Source of the DNA: JBBQYA01 sp031412335
GTDB taxonomy: Bacteria; Bacteroidota; Bacteroidia; Sphingobacteriales; Sphingobacteriaceae
DNA: 64,000 nucleotides
NCBI GenBank assembly: GCA_031412335.1
Contig: JANOCT010000030.1
Span: 62,001-126,000, forward strand
Direction of reading: 5' to 3'
The notes under the pieces are model-generated. The model did no database searches. It saw only the letters and a list, made by a program, of their open reading frames with translations, and was not told where the DNA came from. This document shows positions 1-8,465 of this stretch, piece by piece; positions within the stretch are counted from its first letter, which is position 1; every line of letters begins with the position of its first letter. Both the position numbers and the translations under genes were made by a program.

Positions 1-27
1 ATCTATAAGGAAATAGCAGTATTAAAT

Positions 28-53
28 AAAAACGCCAGAAAAAAAGGCATTGT
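28..53 (-). terminator. Possible weak terminator after the small basic protein gene
   Basis: Read on the minus strand, a six-pair stem (AATGCC with GGCGTT, one G-T pair) with a T-rich loop is followed by a T-rich stretch. It lies about 30 bases past the stop of the 29-residue gene. The stem is short and the loop large, so this is only a tentative call. Confidence 0.3.
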
Positions 54-82
54 TCAAAACTGTTTATCTCCAAATTTATTTA

Positions 83-172
83 CTATTTCTTTTTATGTCT
101 ATTCTTTTTAAGACGCTTTTTGCGCTTATGAGTAGCCATTTTGTGTCTTTTTCTTTTTTTACCGCTTGGCAT
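83..172 (-). CDS. Small basic AURKAIP1/COX24-domain protein (mS38/bS22-like), 29 aa
   Basis: A 29-codon gene starting MPSGKKRKRHKMATH and ending in RHKKK; about two thirds of its residues are Lys, Arg or His. The sequence matches what I recall of the tiny AURKAIP1/COX24-domain proteins annotated across Bacteroidota, whose mitochondrial relative mS38 and mycobacterial relative bS22 are small-subunit ribosomal proteins. A ribosomal or RNA-binding role is inferred from that family and from the composition. The gene follows the TPR gene on the same strand by 28 bases, so it may share the HU-TPR transcript. It is easily missed because of its length. Confidence 0.8.
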   Translation of the reverse strand: MPSGKKRKRHKMATHKRKKRLKKNRHKKK

Positions 173-200
173 AAAATCTTAATTTAAAATGATGAAATTA

Positions 201-1028
201 TTATAATTCGTTAATATAGTTATCGACCCCTTTTTTAAATTCAGGATCCTTGATATATTCTTTGCACTTCAAAAGCGCCTTTCGGGCTTCTGCCTTGTTG
301 CCAAGGTTTTTATATGATTCGCCTAAATAAAAATAGGCTTCGGCAGTTGGCGCTATATTTACCACTTTGGTAAATCTTGCCACAGCTTTATCATGCTGAC
401 CAGATTTCATCGAAAACAAACCTAATTGAAGGTTTGCATTTACGTTTTCTGGATCTTTTTTTACTACCTCCAGCAATAGAGTTATTCCCTGCATCGGATT
501 AGACGTACCAGATACATAGGCAACACCTAAACCAGTTTTTGCATTTGCATTTTCTGGTTCAATGGCCAATGCTTGATTATAAATTAAAATAGCCTTGTTG
601 ACAAAAGAAACTTTTCTTAAGCTATCTTGAATTCCGTTGCTCGCATCTCTAAATCTATCTGCAGCTAAAAGATAGTTGCTTACAGTAGGGTTATTATCTG
701 CCAACTGCTGATAATAAAATGCACTTACTCCAATAGCCGAAACAGAATCCCAAGCTTTTGCCAGATTCTTTTTGTTTTCTTCTTTGTTTTCATCATCGTT
801 TAGCTTCCTTTCCGCACGCTCAATAAATTGTAATTGCTGAGCAACCAGATTTTTTTTTGCTAAACCGATTTCTGTATCAAGTAAAAGTTCAACACTTTTA
901 GCTATTTCTGAGTTATTGGTAATTTTTTCATTTTCTTTCGGTTTCACCAATCCCTTTATATCAAGAGAAAGAAGTACACCCATAAGTGCAGCAACCGATA
1001 CGATAACAAAAATTTGCTTCTTGTGCAT
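201..1028 (-). CDS. TPR-repeat protein with N-terminal membrane anchor
   Basis: A 275-residue protein. Residues 6-22 form one hydrophobic segment (signal anchor or uncleaved signal), followed by a charged linker. From about residue 135 there are three to four tetratricopeptide units with the usual A-x-x-Y/F and P-x-N/A spacing, for example AIEPENANAKTGLGVAYVS and KKDPENVNANLQLGLFSMK. TPR domains hold protein partners; the partner is not visible here. The gene is 17 bases downstream of the HU-like gene on the same strand, next to mutY, an arrangement I recall from other Bacteroidota. Function unknown beyond scaffolding, probably in the periplasm. Confidence 0.75.
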   Translation of the reverse strand: MHKKQIFVIVSVAALMGVLLSLDIKGLVKPKENEKITNNSEIAKSVELLLDTEIGLAKKNLVAQQLQFIERAERKLNDDENKEENKKNLAKAWDSVSAIGVSAFYYQQLADNNPTVSNYLLAADRFRDASNGIQDSLRKVSFVNKAILIYNQALAIEPENANAKTGLGVAYVSGTSNPMQGITLLLEVVKKDPENVNANLQLGLFSMKSGQHDKAVARFTKVVNIAPTAEAYFYLGESYKNLGNKAEARKALLKCKEYIKDPEFKKGVDNYINEL

Positions 1029-1045
1029 AATACAGTAAAAGCGTA

Positions 1046-1354
1046 TTAAGCTTTTTGTTTTGAAGCCTTTTTCTTAGTAGCAGCTTTTACTTTTTCTACA
1101 AATACTTTGGCTGGTTTAAAACTTGGTACAAAGTGCTCTGGGATAATAATTGCAGTATTTTTAGAAATGTTTCTGGCTGTTTTCATTGCTCTTTTTTTAA
1201 CAATAAAACTACCAAACCCTCTTACATATACATTTTCACCATCAATCATAGTCGTTTTTATAACTTTAAAAAACGCTTCAACTGTTTCCTGTACATCTAC
1301 TTTTTCGATTCCTGTTTTTGTAGCTATTTCTGCTATCACTTGTGCTTTCGTCAT
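1046..1354 (-). CDS. HU/IHF-family DNA-binding protein
   Basis: A 102-residue nucleoid protein of the HU/IHF family. It starts MTKAQVIAEIATKTGI, has the core VRGFGSFIVKKRAMKTARN at about residues 44-62, and the DNA-wedging proline region at IIIPEHFVPSFKPAK. Family members bind and bend DNA as dimers. Beyond the normal 90-residue core it carries a short lysine/alanine tail (KAATKKKASKQKA), a common Bacteroidota addition that adds non-specific DNA contact. It is the first gene of a probable minus-strand operon with the TPR gene and is divergent from mutY, so the 129-base gap should hold both promoters. Confidence 0.9.
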   Translation of the reverse strand: MTKAQVIAEIATKTGIEKVDVQETVEAFFKVIKTTMIDGENVYVRGFGSFIVKKRAMKTARNISKNTAIIIPEHFVPSFKPAKVFVEKVKAATKKKASKQKA

Positions 1355-1483
1355 GCTATTTTTTGGTGTGCTAAATATGTGGTTTTATATTTTTTTTTAG
1401 GGTTGCAATTTTAGGATTTTTTCTTCACTTATTGAAATATTTATTTCTTTTCTTTGTAATAATCAATCGATTCGGAATATATA

Positions 1484-2542
1484 GTGTCATTTGCCAACAA
1501 CCTGATAGCATGGTATCAATTAAAGAAACGCGATCTACCATGGAGAAAAACCAAGGATCCTTATTTTATTTGGCTTTCAGAAATCATAATGCAACAAACA
1601 AGGGTTGCACAAGGCTTGCCCTATTATGAACGTTTTGTAGAACTTTTTGGTAATGTTCAGCTGCTTGCTGAAGCACCAGAGCAAGAGGTATTAAAAGCCT
1701 GGCAAGGTTTAGGATATTATAGCAGAGCAAGAAATCTACATTTTACTGCAAAAAATATTCATGAAGAGCATCAAGGAGTTTTTCCAAGTACCTATAAAGA
1801 TTTATTAAAGTTAAAAGGAGTTGGAGTTTACACAGCCGCTGCTATAGCTTCTATATCCTATCAGGAACCTGTAGCAGTAGTTGATGGAAATGTATACCGT
1901 GTACTTGCCCGTTATTTTGGAGTATATGATGCCCCAGATAGTACAATAGGAAAAAAAGCATTTGCAAAACTTGCTCAAGAGGTAATGAATATTGATTATC
2001 CTGATATTTATAATCAAGCCATCATGGAGTTTGGCGCTTTACAATGCAAACCCGGCCAACCTGATTGTAGTATTTGTATTTTGAACGATAATTGCATTGC
2101 ATTTTTAACCAATTCAGTTATTTCTCTTCCAACCAAAACAAAAAAAACAAAAGTCAGAAACCGGTTTTTTATCTATTTAGTTATTAAAACCAAAAAAGGT
2201 GTGTATATGAATAAAAGAACCGCTAACGATGTTTGGAAAAATATGTATGATTTTCCTTTAATCGAGGTTGATTCTTTAGATGATAACCTATTAGCTTTGG
2301 CATCAGCTTCGCCAATACTTAGTACTTTTGATTTACCTGCAATAACGGAAGTAAGTTTGGAGTACAAACATATTTTATCACACCAGCATATTTATGCAAA
2401 ATTCGCTTCGGTAACGGTTTTGAAAAAACCTTCACAAGAGGTTGATAAATTGGTTTTTATAACGTTTGAAGAGCTAAAAAAAATTCCTATTCCAAAATTG
2501 ATAGAAAATTATTTTGATATAGAATTATTTAGGTACATTTAA
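1484..2542 (+). CDS. mutY: A/G-specific adenine DNA glycosylase MutY
   Basis: A 352-residue base-excision repair enzyme that removes adenine mispaired with 8-oxoguanine. Visible features: helix-hairpin-helix LKLKGVGVYTAAAIAS, catalytic Glu33 in WLSEIIMQQT, catalytic Asp134 in AVVDGNVYRV, and the 4Fe-4S ligands C188, C195, C198 and C204 (C-x6-C-x2-C-x5-C). The C-terminal NUDIX-like region that senses 8-oxoG follows, ending with a family-typical HxxSHQ-like stretch (HILSHQHIYAKF). The start is a GTG; it gives the usual short N-terminus before WYQLKKRDLPWR. ssb follows after 18 bases. The mutY-ssb-gldE-gldD order is one known from flavobacteria. Confidence 0.95.
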   Translation: MSFANNLIAWYQLKKRDLPWRKTKDPYFIWLSEIIMQQTRVAQGLPYYERFVELFGNVQLLAEAPEQEVLKAWQGLGYYSRARNLHFTAKNIHEEHQGVFPSTYKDLLKLKGVGVYTAAAIASISYQEPVAVVDGNVYRVLARYFGVYDAPDSTIGKKAFAKLAQEVMNIDYPDIYNQAIMEFGALQCKPGQPDCSICILNDNCIAFLTNSVISLPTKTKKTKVRNRFFIYLVIKTKKGVYMNKRTANDVWKNMYDFPLIEVDSLDDNLLALASASPILSTFDLPAITEVSLEYKHILSHQHIYAKFASVTVLKKPSQEVDKLVFITFEELKKIPIPKLIENYFDIELFRYI

Positions 2543-2560
2543 CTATAAAAACTTACTACT

Positions 2561-2977
2561 ATGTCAGGAATAAACAAAGTAATTTTAGTAGGACATCTGG
2601 GCAAGGACCCGGAAGTTCGAAACCTCGAAGGTGGCGCAAAAGTTGCCAACTTTAGTTTAGCTACAACTGAAAGCTATACCAATAAAGAAGGTAAGCGAGT
2701 TGATCAAACTGAATGGCATAACATTGCAGTTTGGCGAGGATTAGCCGATGTTGCCGAAAAGTATTTAACAAAGGGAAAACAGGTTTATCTGGAAGGGAAA
2801 ATCCGATCACGATCGTATGACGATAAGGAAGGTGTAAAAAGATATACCACAGAAATTGTTGCCGATACTTTTACAATGCTTGGCAAAAAAGAAGAAGGCT
2901 CGAGTAATGGTGTTGCTGAAAAATCAGAAACGTATAGCAATAACACATCTGAAGCCGAAGGAGATTTACCATTTTGA
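2561..2977 (+). CDS. ssb: Single-stranded DNA-binding protein
   Basis: A 138-residue SSB. Residues 1-105 form the OB fold (INKVILVGHLGKDPEVR at the start, WHNIAVWRGLADVAEKYL in the middle, GKQVYLEGKIRSRSYDD near strand 4). A short, polar, disordered linker leads to the acidic tip EAEGDLPF, the protein-interaction tail used to recruit replication and repair enzymes. The protein is shorter than the 170-180 residues of proteobacterial SSB because the linker is short, which is normal in this phylum. It sits between mutY and gldE and ends in a strong hairpin terminator. Confidence 0.96.
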   Translation: MSGINKVILVGHLGKDPEVRNLEGGAKVANFSLATTESYTNKEGKRVDQTEWHNIAVWRGLADVAEKYLTKGKQVYLEGKIRSRSYDDKEGVKRYTTEIVADTFTMLGKKEEGSSNGVAEKSETYSNNTSEAEGDLPF

Positions 2978-2981
2978 ATAA

Positions 2982-3027
2982 AATAAGAAAGAGGATATGA
3001 AATACGATCCTCTTTCTTATTTTTACA
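2982..3027 (+). terminator. Rho-independent terminator after ssb
   Basis: A 15-pair perfect stem (AATAAGAAAGAGGAT at 2982-2996, its complement at 3007-3021) with a 10-base loop and a T-rich tail. It lies five bases after the ssb stop and separates mutY-ssb from gldE-gldD, unless read through. Confidence 0.8.
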
Positions 3028-3048
3028 TTTTTAAAATAAATACTCTCA

Positions 3049-4380
3049 ATGAGTTCAGGTCCCGAACCCTCGCCTAGCGCGATTTTACTTTTTATCCCAA
3101 ACACTTATTTATTTTCACTGCAAAACCAACTAACAATTGTTGGACTTTTATTAGTTCTATTTGTTTTTTTAGCATTGACACTTGCCGCCGAACGTGCTTT
3201 CTTTTTAATTTCAAGAAGTGATATTATTGATCTTAAAAAATCAGAATTGGAATCTGATCAAAAACTTTTGAAAGCTTTAGATAAACCGGCACGTCTTCAA
3301 GCTACATTTAGTATTCTCTCTACTTTTTCATTAGTAAGTCTTGTATTATTGTTTAGTTTATATTTTAACGGCTGGATTTTTTCTTCCAACGTACCGGAAT
3401 ATATATTGCTGATGGAAATTACGATTATCAGTTTGTTAATCATTTTTCTTTCAAATTTTATCACCAAGGTTTATGCTCAGCAGCAATACCTATCAATAGC
3501 TAAAACTTCTGCCTCTATTATTTTACTTTTTCAAACTTTATTAAGTCCATTACTATTTATTTTATTAAGCTTTTTAAGGTTAGTAAATAAAATAATGCCC
3601 GAATCTTATCGCTTTAGTCCAAAACAGTTTGATAGTTTAGATGATTCGCCTTTAATAAATGAAGAAAACGATACCGAACGGTTGATTTTGAAGGGTATAG
3701 CAAATTTTAGTAATGTAGATGTTAAACAAATAATGACTCAACGAATGGATGTTGTTGCATTTGATTATAAAACTACATTTGGTGATTTGATGGCTGGTAT
3801 AAAAAAATCAGGCTACTCTCGTTTTCCAGTATTTGAAGAAAATATGGATAGTATAAGAGGTGTAATTTATGTGAAAGATTTAATGATTAACAGCCAACCT
3901 TCTGGTTCTTTAAATTGGCATAAACTAATAAGAGCTCCTTATTTTGTACCTGAAACAAAAAAAATTGATGATTTGTTAAAAGATTTTCAGGTTAAGCACA
4001 CGCATATTTGTGTAATTGTCGACGAGTATGGTGGTGTTTCAGGAATTGCTACTATGGAAGATATTTTAGAAGAAATTGTAGGTGAAATTCATGATGAATA
4101 TGATGAAGTAGAAGATGAATTAAAGTTTTTGAAGTTGGATGAAAACAACTTCGTGTTTGATGGTAAAACTGCCCTAAATGATGTTTATCGATTAATGAAT
4201 CTGGAGCCAGAAGTTTTTGAAGATGCACAAGGAGAAACGGATACTATTGGTGGATTAGTTACTGAAATAGCCGGCAGATTTCTAAATATCAATGAACAAT
4301 TGAATTTCAGAAACTTTACTTTTACGATTGAGTCTGCTGATAAAAGAAGAGTGAAAAGAGTAAAAATTACCCGACAATGA
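3049..4380 (+). CDS. gldE: Gliding motility-associated protein GldE (CorC/HlyC-like CBS membrane protein)
   Basis: A 443-residue inner-membrane protein with three to four hydrophobic segments in a DUF21-type region (residues about 25-180), two CBS motifs (about 225-345, including ADxxx-type VDEYGGVSGIATMEDILEEIVGEIHDE), and a C-terminal CorC/HlyC transporter-associated domain. This architecture is shared with CorC-type ion-transport proteins. The name GldE rests on the direct linkage to gldD (four-base overlap) and to ssb and mutY, as in Flavobacterium johnsoniae, where GldE supports gliding and type IX secretion. The molecular activity of GldE is not established. Confidence 0.88.
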   Translation: MSSGPEPSPSAILLFIPNTYLFSLQNQLTIVGLLLVLFVFLALTLAAERAFFLISRSDIIDLKKSELESDQKLLKALDKPARLQATFSILSTFSLVSLVLLFSLYFNGWIFSSNVPEYILLMEITIISLLIIFLSNFITKVYAQQQYLSIAKTSASIILLFQTLLSPLLFILLSFLRLVNKIMPESYRFSPKQFDSLDDSPLINEENDTERLILKGIANFSNVDVKQIMTQRMDVVAFDYKTTFGDLMAGIKKSGYSRFPVFEENMDSIRGVIYVKDLMINSQPSGSLNWHKLIRAPYFVPETKKIDDLLKDFQVKHTHICVIVDEYGGVSGIATMEDILEEIVGEIHDEYDEVEDELKFLKLDENNFVFDGKTALNDVYRLMNLEPEVFEDAQGETDTIGGLVTEIAGRFLNINEQLNFRNFTFTIESADKRRVKRVKITRQ

Positions 4381-4955
4381 AAAAAAATATTGGCTTATTA
4401 TTGATGGCAATCTTTTTATTATCAGCCTGTGATGAAAGCTACAGTCCCAAACCTCGAGGTTATTTCAGGATAGAATTTCCAGAGAAAAAGTATCAACTTT
4501 ATTCTTCTGAATGTCCGTTTTCTTTTCAGCATCCAATATATTCTATTGTAAAAAATGATTCTACAGATAATCCACAATATTGCTGGTTGAATGTTGAATA
4601 TCCACAATTTAATGGAATTATACATTTAAGTTATAAAGCTATTAACAAAGAAAATACACTTTATCAACTAACTGAAGATTGCAGAAAACTAGCCTATAAA
4701 CACACTATTAAAGCAGAGGGAATTTCAGAATCTATTATAAATAAAAATAAAGAAAACGTACATGGAATTTTGTACAATATAAAAGGAAATACAGCTTCAT
4801 CTATTCAGTTTTTTGTAACCGATAGTACTAATCATTTTTTGCGAGGGGCACTTTATTTTAAAGAAGAACCGAGAATAGATTCTTTGCAGCCAGTAGTTGA
4901 TTTTATACGACAGGATATAACCAAAATGCTGAGTGGTTTTGAATGGAAGAATTAA
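4377..4955 (+). CDS. gldD: Gliding motility lipoprotein GldD
   Basis: A 192-residue lipoprotein. The lipobox LLSAC places the acylated cysteine at residue 18, and the mature protein starts CDESYSPKPRGYFRIEFP, a conserved GldD opening. GldD is one of the essential gliding and type IX secretion proteins of flavobacteria; its exact role is unknown. The start ATG overlaps the gldE stop (ATGA), so the two are translationally coupled. The stop overlaps the stop of the convergent 1124-residue gene by four bases, leaving no room for a separate terminator. Confidence 0.88.
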   Translation: MKKNIGLLLMAIFLLSACDESYSPKPRGYFRIEFPEKKYQLYSSECPFSFQHPIYSIVKNDSTDNPQYCWLNVEYPQFNGIIHLSYKAINKENTLYQLTEDCRKLAYKHTIKAEGISESIINKNKENVHGILYNIKGNTASSIQFFVTDSTNHFLRGALYFKEEPRIDSLQPVVDFIRQDITKMLSGFEWKN

Positions 4956-7900
4956 AAATCAAGGTTTAAAGAAAGGTAGGTAAGCGGTGCGCTAAAACCT
5001 CCATTTTGAATACCCCAAGCATAATCAAACCGAACAAAATAACCTAATAATCGACTACGAATACCTAAACCAGTTCCACCAACAATTGGCGATTTTTCTT
5101 CAATAACCGTTACTGTAATTGGGCCACTTGAAGTGACAAAACGATTGAAAGAATTTTCTTCGCTTAAGGGATTAAGACCAACCCATGCAGTTCCTGCATC
5201 TGCAAAACCTACAATCTGAAAGTTTTTTACAAAGTCGGATTTTATTGGCCTATTAAATAAATAAGCAAATATCGGAACTCTAAGTTCTGCATTCAATACA
5301 AAATAGCTATTCCCATTTCTTATATTCTGATCAAATCCTCTCAAATTTGTTGCTAAGGCCTGATATTGATAATCCTCTATATTTTTGATTTCAATATTGT
5401 CGTAAAAACTTGGGAAAAGATCATTATCAACTCCACCAAGGTAATAGGCAACTTTACGCTTAGATATGGATGATTCGCCTGCTGCACGCAATGCAAGTAT
5501 AATTTGTCGGCTTATTTTTTCATAGTGTCTTGCATCAAATCCAAAATTTGCTAATGGATCGGAGTTTTTATCTAAATTTTGAAATCGCTCAACAAAAATT
5601 TTATAGCGTGACCCATTATATAAATTAATTCCTTTATTCACGGTATTATCACCAACTAGTTCAACGCGCAAGCCAAGGTTATTATTTACAAAAGGTAAAA
5701 ACCGAATAGATTGTTGATCGGAAATTGTGGGAATTAATTCGTCTCTACGATAAAAAACATTAAATCTTAAACATAAAACCTCGCTAAAAGGATATTTTAT
5801 TACTGAACGGAATTCATAATTATTACCGTTAATAATTCCAACTTGAGGGCTTGAATAAACTTCGCCTCGTTTATAAAAAATAAATTGTTTATCTATCCTT
5901 TTTTTCAGGTTTTCAAAACTTGCATAATACTCTGGAATAGTAAGATTACCGGCTAGTCTAAAACCGCCCGTAAACTTATAATCTTCCATCAAATCACTTG
6001 CGCCCACTTTAATTAAAGCATTTATTCGATTGGTGGTTTGTATAGGTCCAGACCCTGTAAAAAATTCATACGTAGTATTCATCACACTATTATCGAGCTG
6101 GGTAACTACATAATTTGTCGAAAAAACAGGTAAATACGGTCTTGCTTTTGATTTCTTGAAAAGTTCTTCTAATTTTTGCTGTTCAGTTTTAACAGTGTCC
6201 TGAGCTAATGATTCTCTTCTAAAAACAATACCGTTATTTGACTGCTCAGTTGTTTTTATAATCTCTTTTTTTACAGGAAATTCACTCTGAAAAGTATAAT
6301 TATTTATGTCTATTTTGGTTGAATCAACTTTTGTTGAAATACTATCCAGAGGCTTTTCTTTAATAACTGCCATTTGTTTTTCAACTTTCTTTTGGTCTAA
6401 AACAAGTTTATCGCTAAGTGCTTTTAACAATCTGTTTTGCTTCGTTTTAAAAGTAGATGGGCTTAGAGAATATGACGTATCTGTTTGTGAAGTTAAATTT
6501 CCTTTGAAAATCTGATATTTATTATTATAAAATAATACTTCTGAAAATTGCTTATTCCTCTTATTTATATCCTGCGACAATATATTTCGAGAATAATTGC
6601 TAATAGTTTTATGAAAAAAAGTGTCTTTGTAAAACACAAATGTTGTATCGAAATAACCGATGGTTGTATCTAATCTGAAATCTTCTAAACTATCACGAGT
6701 TGCAAGAAATCTATTAAAAATGCCACTTTCGTCGCTTAGATAAACCAATCTGGATGAATCAAACTCAAATGCTTTAATTTCGTTTGCAAAAGGTGTATTG
6801 GTTACTCGTACTAATTTATTGTCTCGTTCTGCATAATGATAAATAAACAAATCTTTTGAATTAATAAGAGGTTGTTTCACAAAATCTGTCTTTTGCAAAG
6901 AATCTGTTGTTCGATTGGAACTAAAAATTATTTCTTCCGATTTTTTGATAAATCTTGGATAGTGGTCATCAAAATAATCATTGGTAATTTGCTCATCACG
7001 CCGTGATGGAATATCGAAGACGAAAATATCTGATTGTCCATTTTTGATAGCTGAAAGAACGAATTTCCTGCCATTATCAGAATACGAGAAGTCTAATATT
7101 TTCTCATATTTATACATTGGAATGATTAGTTTTTCTTTTTTCTTCGCAATGTTGGCTACATAAATTGTGGCATTGCTTTTTACTTCGTAAGCAATTGCAA
7201 CGAGTTGGCTGGATGGATGCCAAGTAAGAACAGGTTCATATCCAGGCTTTCCTGGTTCGTTTTTTTGAGTTAATGATTTTATGCCTCCTTTAAATAAAAG
7301 AGTTGTTTTTTTAGTTTGAATATTAAAAAGCCATACTTTAAACGCACCACCTTCATTACTCGAATAAGAAATATACCTACCATCTGGACTTAATGTTGCC
7401 TGGTCAAATATCAGGTTTTTATGTTTCTTTTTGTTTTTGTGAAGCAAAGCATTATTTACATTGGGCAATGTTTTTCCTTTGTCGGCATCTGCATATACTT
7501 TTTTATAATAATTTCTCCACTCATCCGTAAGTTCTTGAAAGTTAAGAGATAATACATAAAGAAAACCACTTTCAGCATTTCTATTTATACGGGTCATGTA
7601 TAAAATATTAGAAAGCGTAGCAGCCCCATATGTATCGAAGATATATTTCCAAATCGAATGACCAGCCACTTGATTATTTTTTTCATTTAATCTCGAAAAT
7701 TTTGAAAACCTACCACTTAAAATTCCATCTTTTAAATCATTATCCAAATACGGATCCCAATTATTTGATAAATATGAAACCAAGCCCGGCACAAACCAAT
7801 CTGGTAAGGTAAGTAAGGCAGAACTTTGCAACATTTCCTGCAAATTTCCACCATACAAAAGCTGATTAATTAAAACTGTAGCAATTCCAGCTTTTATTTG

Positions 7901-8326
7901 TCTTTCCAGATCAATATAATCACCATTAAAATAGACATATATTTTAGAACCGATTATTTGGGTAACTCCGCCAATATTTACAAATTCATTATTTAATCCA
8001 AGATTTGTTTGTCGTACATCGGTTTGTTTGTTGTAAGCAAGAATTTTTATTCTACCATCTAATTTATAATCTAATTTTTCCTGTAAATCGATTAAGTTTT
8101 GTTCTGCCATTTTTCCAACAGAAATTGCTAGCTCTTTTCCAGAACGATAATAATACGTATCAAAATTGGTAGAGCGGTAATAAAACCAATCAAAATCTTT
8201 GTATTGCACACGACTTTTGCCAAAATCGTTGAGTGTACCCTTGCCTTGAGAAAAAACCTGCACAGAAGTAAAAAGAAAAAGGCAAATCCAACAGAAAAAT
8301 TTTATCAAAACGGTCTTTTTATTCAT
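4952..8326 (-). CDS. TolB-like propeller fused to a BamA/D15-type outer-membrane barrel
   Basis: An 1124-residue exported protein. Residues 1-27 are a signal peptide ending in VFSQ. Residues about 40-290 contain a soluble domain with a gluzincin-like flavour but no HExxH. Residues about 295-540 carry PD40/WD40-like propeller blades (SPDGRYISYSSNEGG, WHPSSQLVAIAYE, IIFSSNRTTDSLQ) as in TolB. A charged linker follows, and the last 350 residues read as a surface-antigen (Omp85/D15) barrel ending in the aromatic strand LTYLSLNLDF. Such fusions are known in Bacteroidota but lack an assigned function; a role in envelope biogenesis is inference. An AGGAG motif precedes the start, uncommon in this genome. 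Convergent with gldD. Confidence 0.8.
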   Translation of the reverse strand: MNKKTVLIKFFCWICLFLFTSVQVFSQGKGTLNDFGKSRVQYKDFDWFYYRSTNFDTYYYRSGKELAISVGKMAEQNLIDLQEKLDYKLDGRIKILAYNKQTDVRQTNLGLNNEFVNIGGVTQIIGSKIYVYFNGDYIDLERQIKAGIATVLINQLLYGGNLQEMLQSSALLTLPDWFVPGLVSYLSNNWDPYLDNDLKDGILSGRFSKFSRLNEKNNQVAGHSIWKYIFDTYGAATLSNILYMTRINRNAESGFLYVLSLNFQELTDEWRNYYKKVYADADKGKTLPNVNNALLHKNKKKHKNLIFDQATLSPDGRYISYSSNEGGAFKVWLFNIQTKKTTLLFKGGIKSLTQKNEPGKPGYEPVLTWHPSSQLVAIAYEVKSNATIYVANIAKKKEKLIIPMYKYEKILDFSYSDNGRKFVLSAIKNGQSDIFVFDIPSRRDEQITNDYFDDHYPRFIKKSEEIIFSSNRTTDSLQKTDFVKQPLINSKDLFIYHYAERDNKLVRVTNTPFANEIKAFEFDSSRLVYLSDESGIFNRFLATRDSLEDFRLDTTIGYFDTTFVFYKDTFFHKTISNYSRNILSQDINKRNKQFSEVLFYNNKYQIFKGNLTSQTDTSYSLSPSTFKTKQNRLLKALSDKLVLDQKKVEKQMAVIKEKPLDSISTKVDSTKIDINNYTFQSEFPVKKEIIKTTEQSNNGIVFRRESLAQDTVKTEQQKLEELFKKSKARPYLPVFSTNYVVTQLDNSVMNTTYEFFTGSGPIQTTNRINALIKVGASDLMEDYKFTGGFRLAGNLTIPEYYASFENLKKRIDKQFIFYKRGEVYSSPQVGIINGNNYEFRSVIKYPFSEVLCLRFNVFYRRDELIPTISDQQSIRFLPFVNNNLGLRVELVGDNTVNKGINLYNGSRYKIFVERFQNLDKNSDPLANFGFDARHYEKISRQIILALRAAGESSISKRKVAYYLGGVDNDLFPSFYDNIEIKNIEDYQYQALATNLRGFDQNIRNGNSYFVLNAELRVPIFAYLFNRPIKSDFVKNFQIVGFADAGTAWVGLNPLSEENSFNRFVTSSGPITVTVIEEKSPIVGGTGLGIRSRLLGYFVRFDYAWGIQNGGFSAPLTYLSLNLDF

Positions 8327-8341
8327 GTTTCTCCTGATATA

Positions 8342-8358
8342 TACAGTATTTTACTGTA
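8342..8358. promoter_or_regulatory. Palindrome upstream of the propeller-barrel gene
   Basis: A perfect inverted repeat, TACAGTA-TTT-TACTGTA, 16 bases before the start of the 1124-residue gene and just downstream of a near-consensus minus-strand -7 element (TATCTTTA at 8371-8364). The position fits an operator or a 5-prime UTR hairpin of that gene. No cognate regulator is evident. Confidence 0.35.
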
Positions 8359-8413
8359 CGAAATAAAGATATAAAAAGTACGTCTTCTATACTATTTTAT
8401 TGTTTAGTTAATA

Positions 8414-8445
8414 TTGCTGCTACTTTACAATATTCATTAGTTTTG
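8414..8445 (+). promoter_or_regulatory. Bacteroidota-type promoter for the metallo-hydrolase operon
   Basis: TTG (8414-8416), 21 bases, then TAGTTTTG (8438-8445), matching TTG-N(17-23)-TAnnTTTG. Transcription would start near 8452. It shows that the GTG at 8445 is part of the promoter and that translation begins at ATG 8466. Confidence 0.6.
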
Positions 8446-8465
8446 TGGCAATAATCAAAATTATA

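Noticed and set aside
1107..1414. Open frames on the plus strand opposite the HU-like gene
   Set aside because: They are antisense to a well-supported gene, show low-complexity hydrophobic translations, and have no promoter or family features. The same applies to other antisense frames in the window.
8445..8465. GTG at 8445 as start of the metallo-hydrolase
   Set aside because: It is the last base triplet around a full-consensus -7 element (8438-8445), and the seven added residues are not family-like. ATG 8466 fits better.
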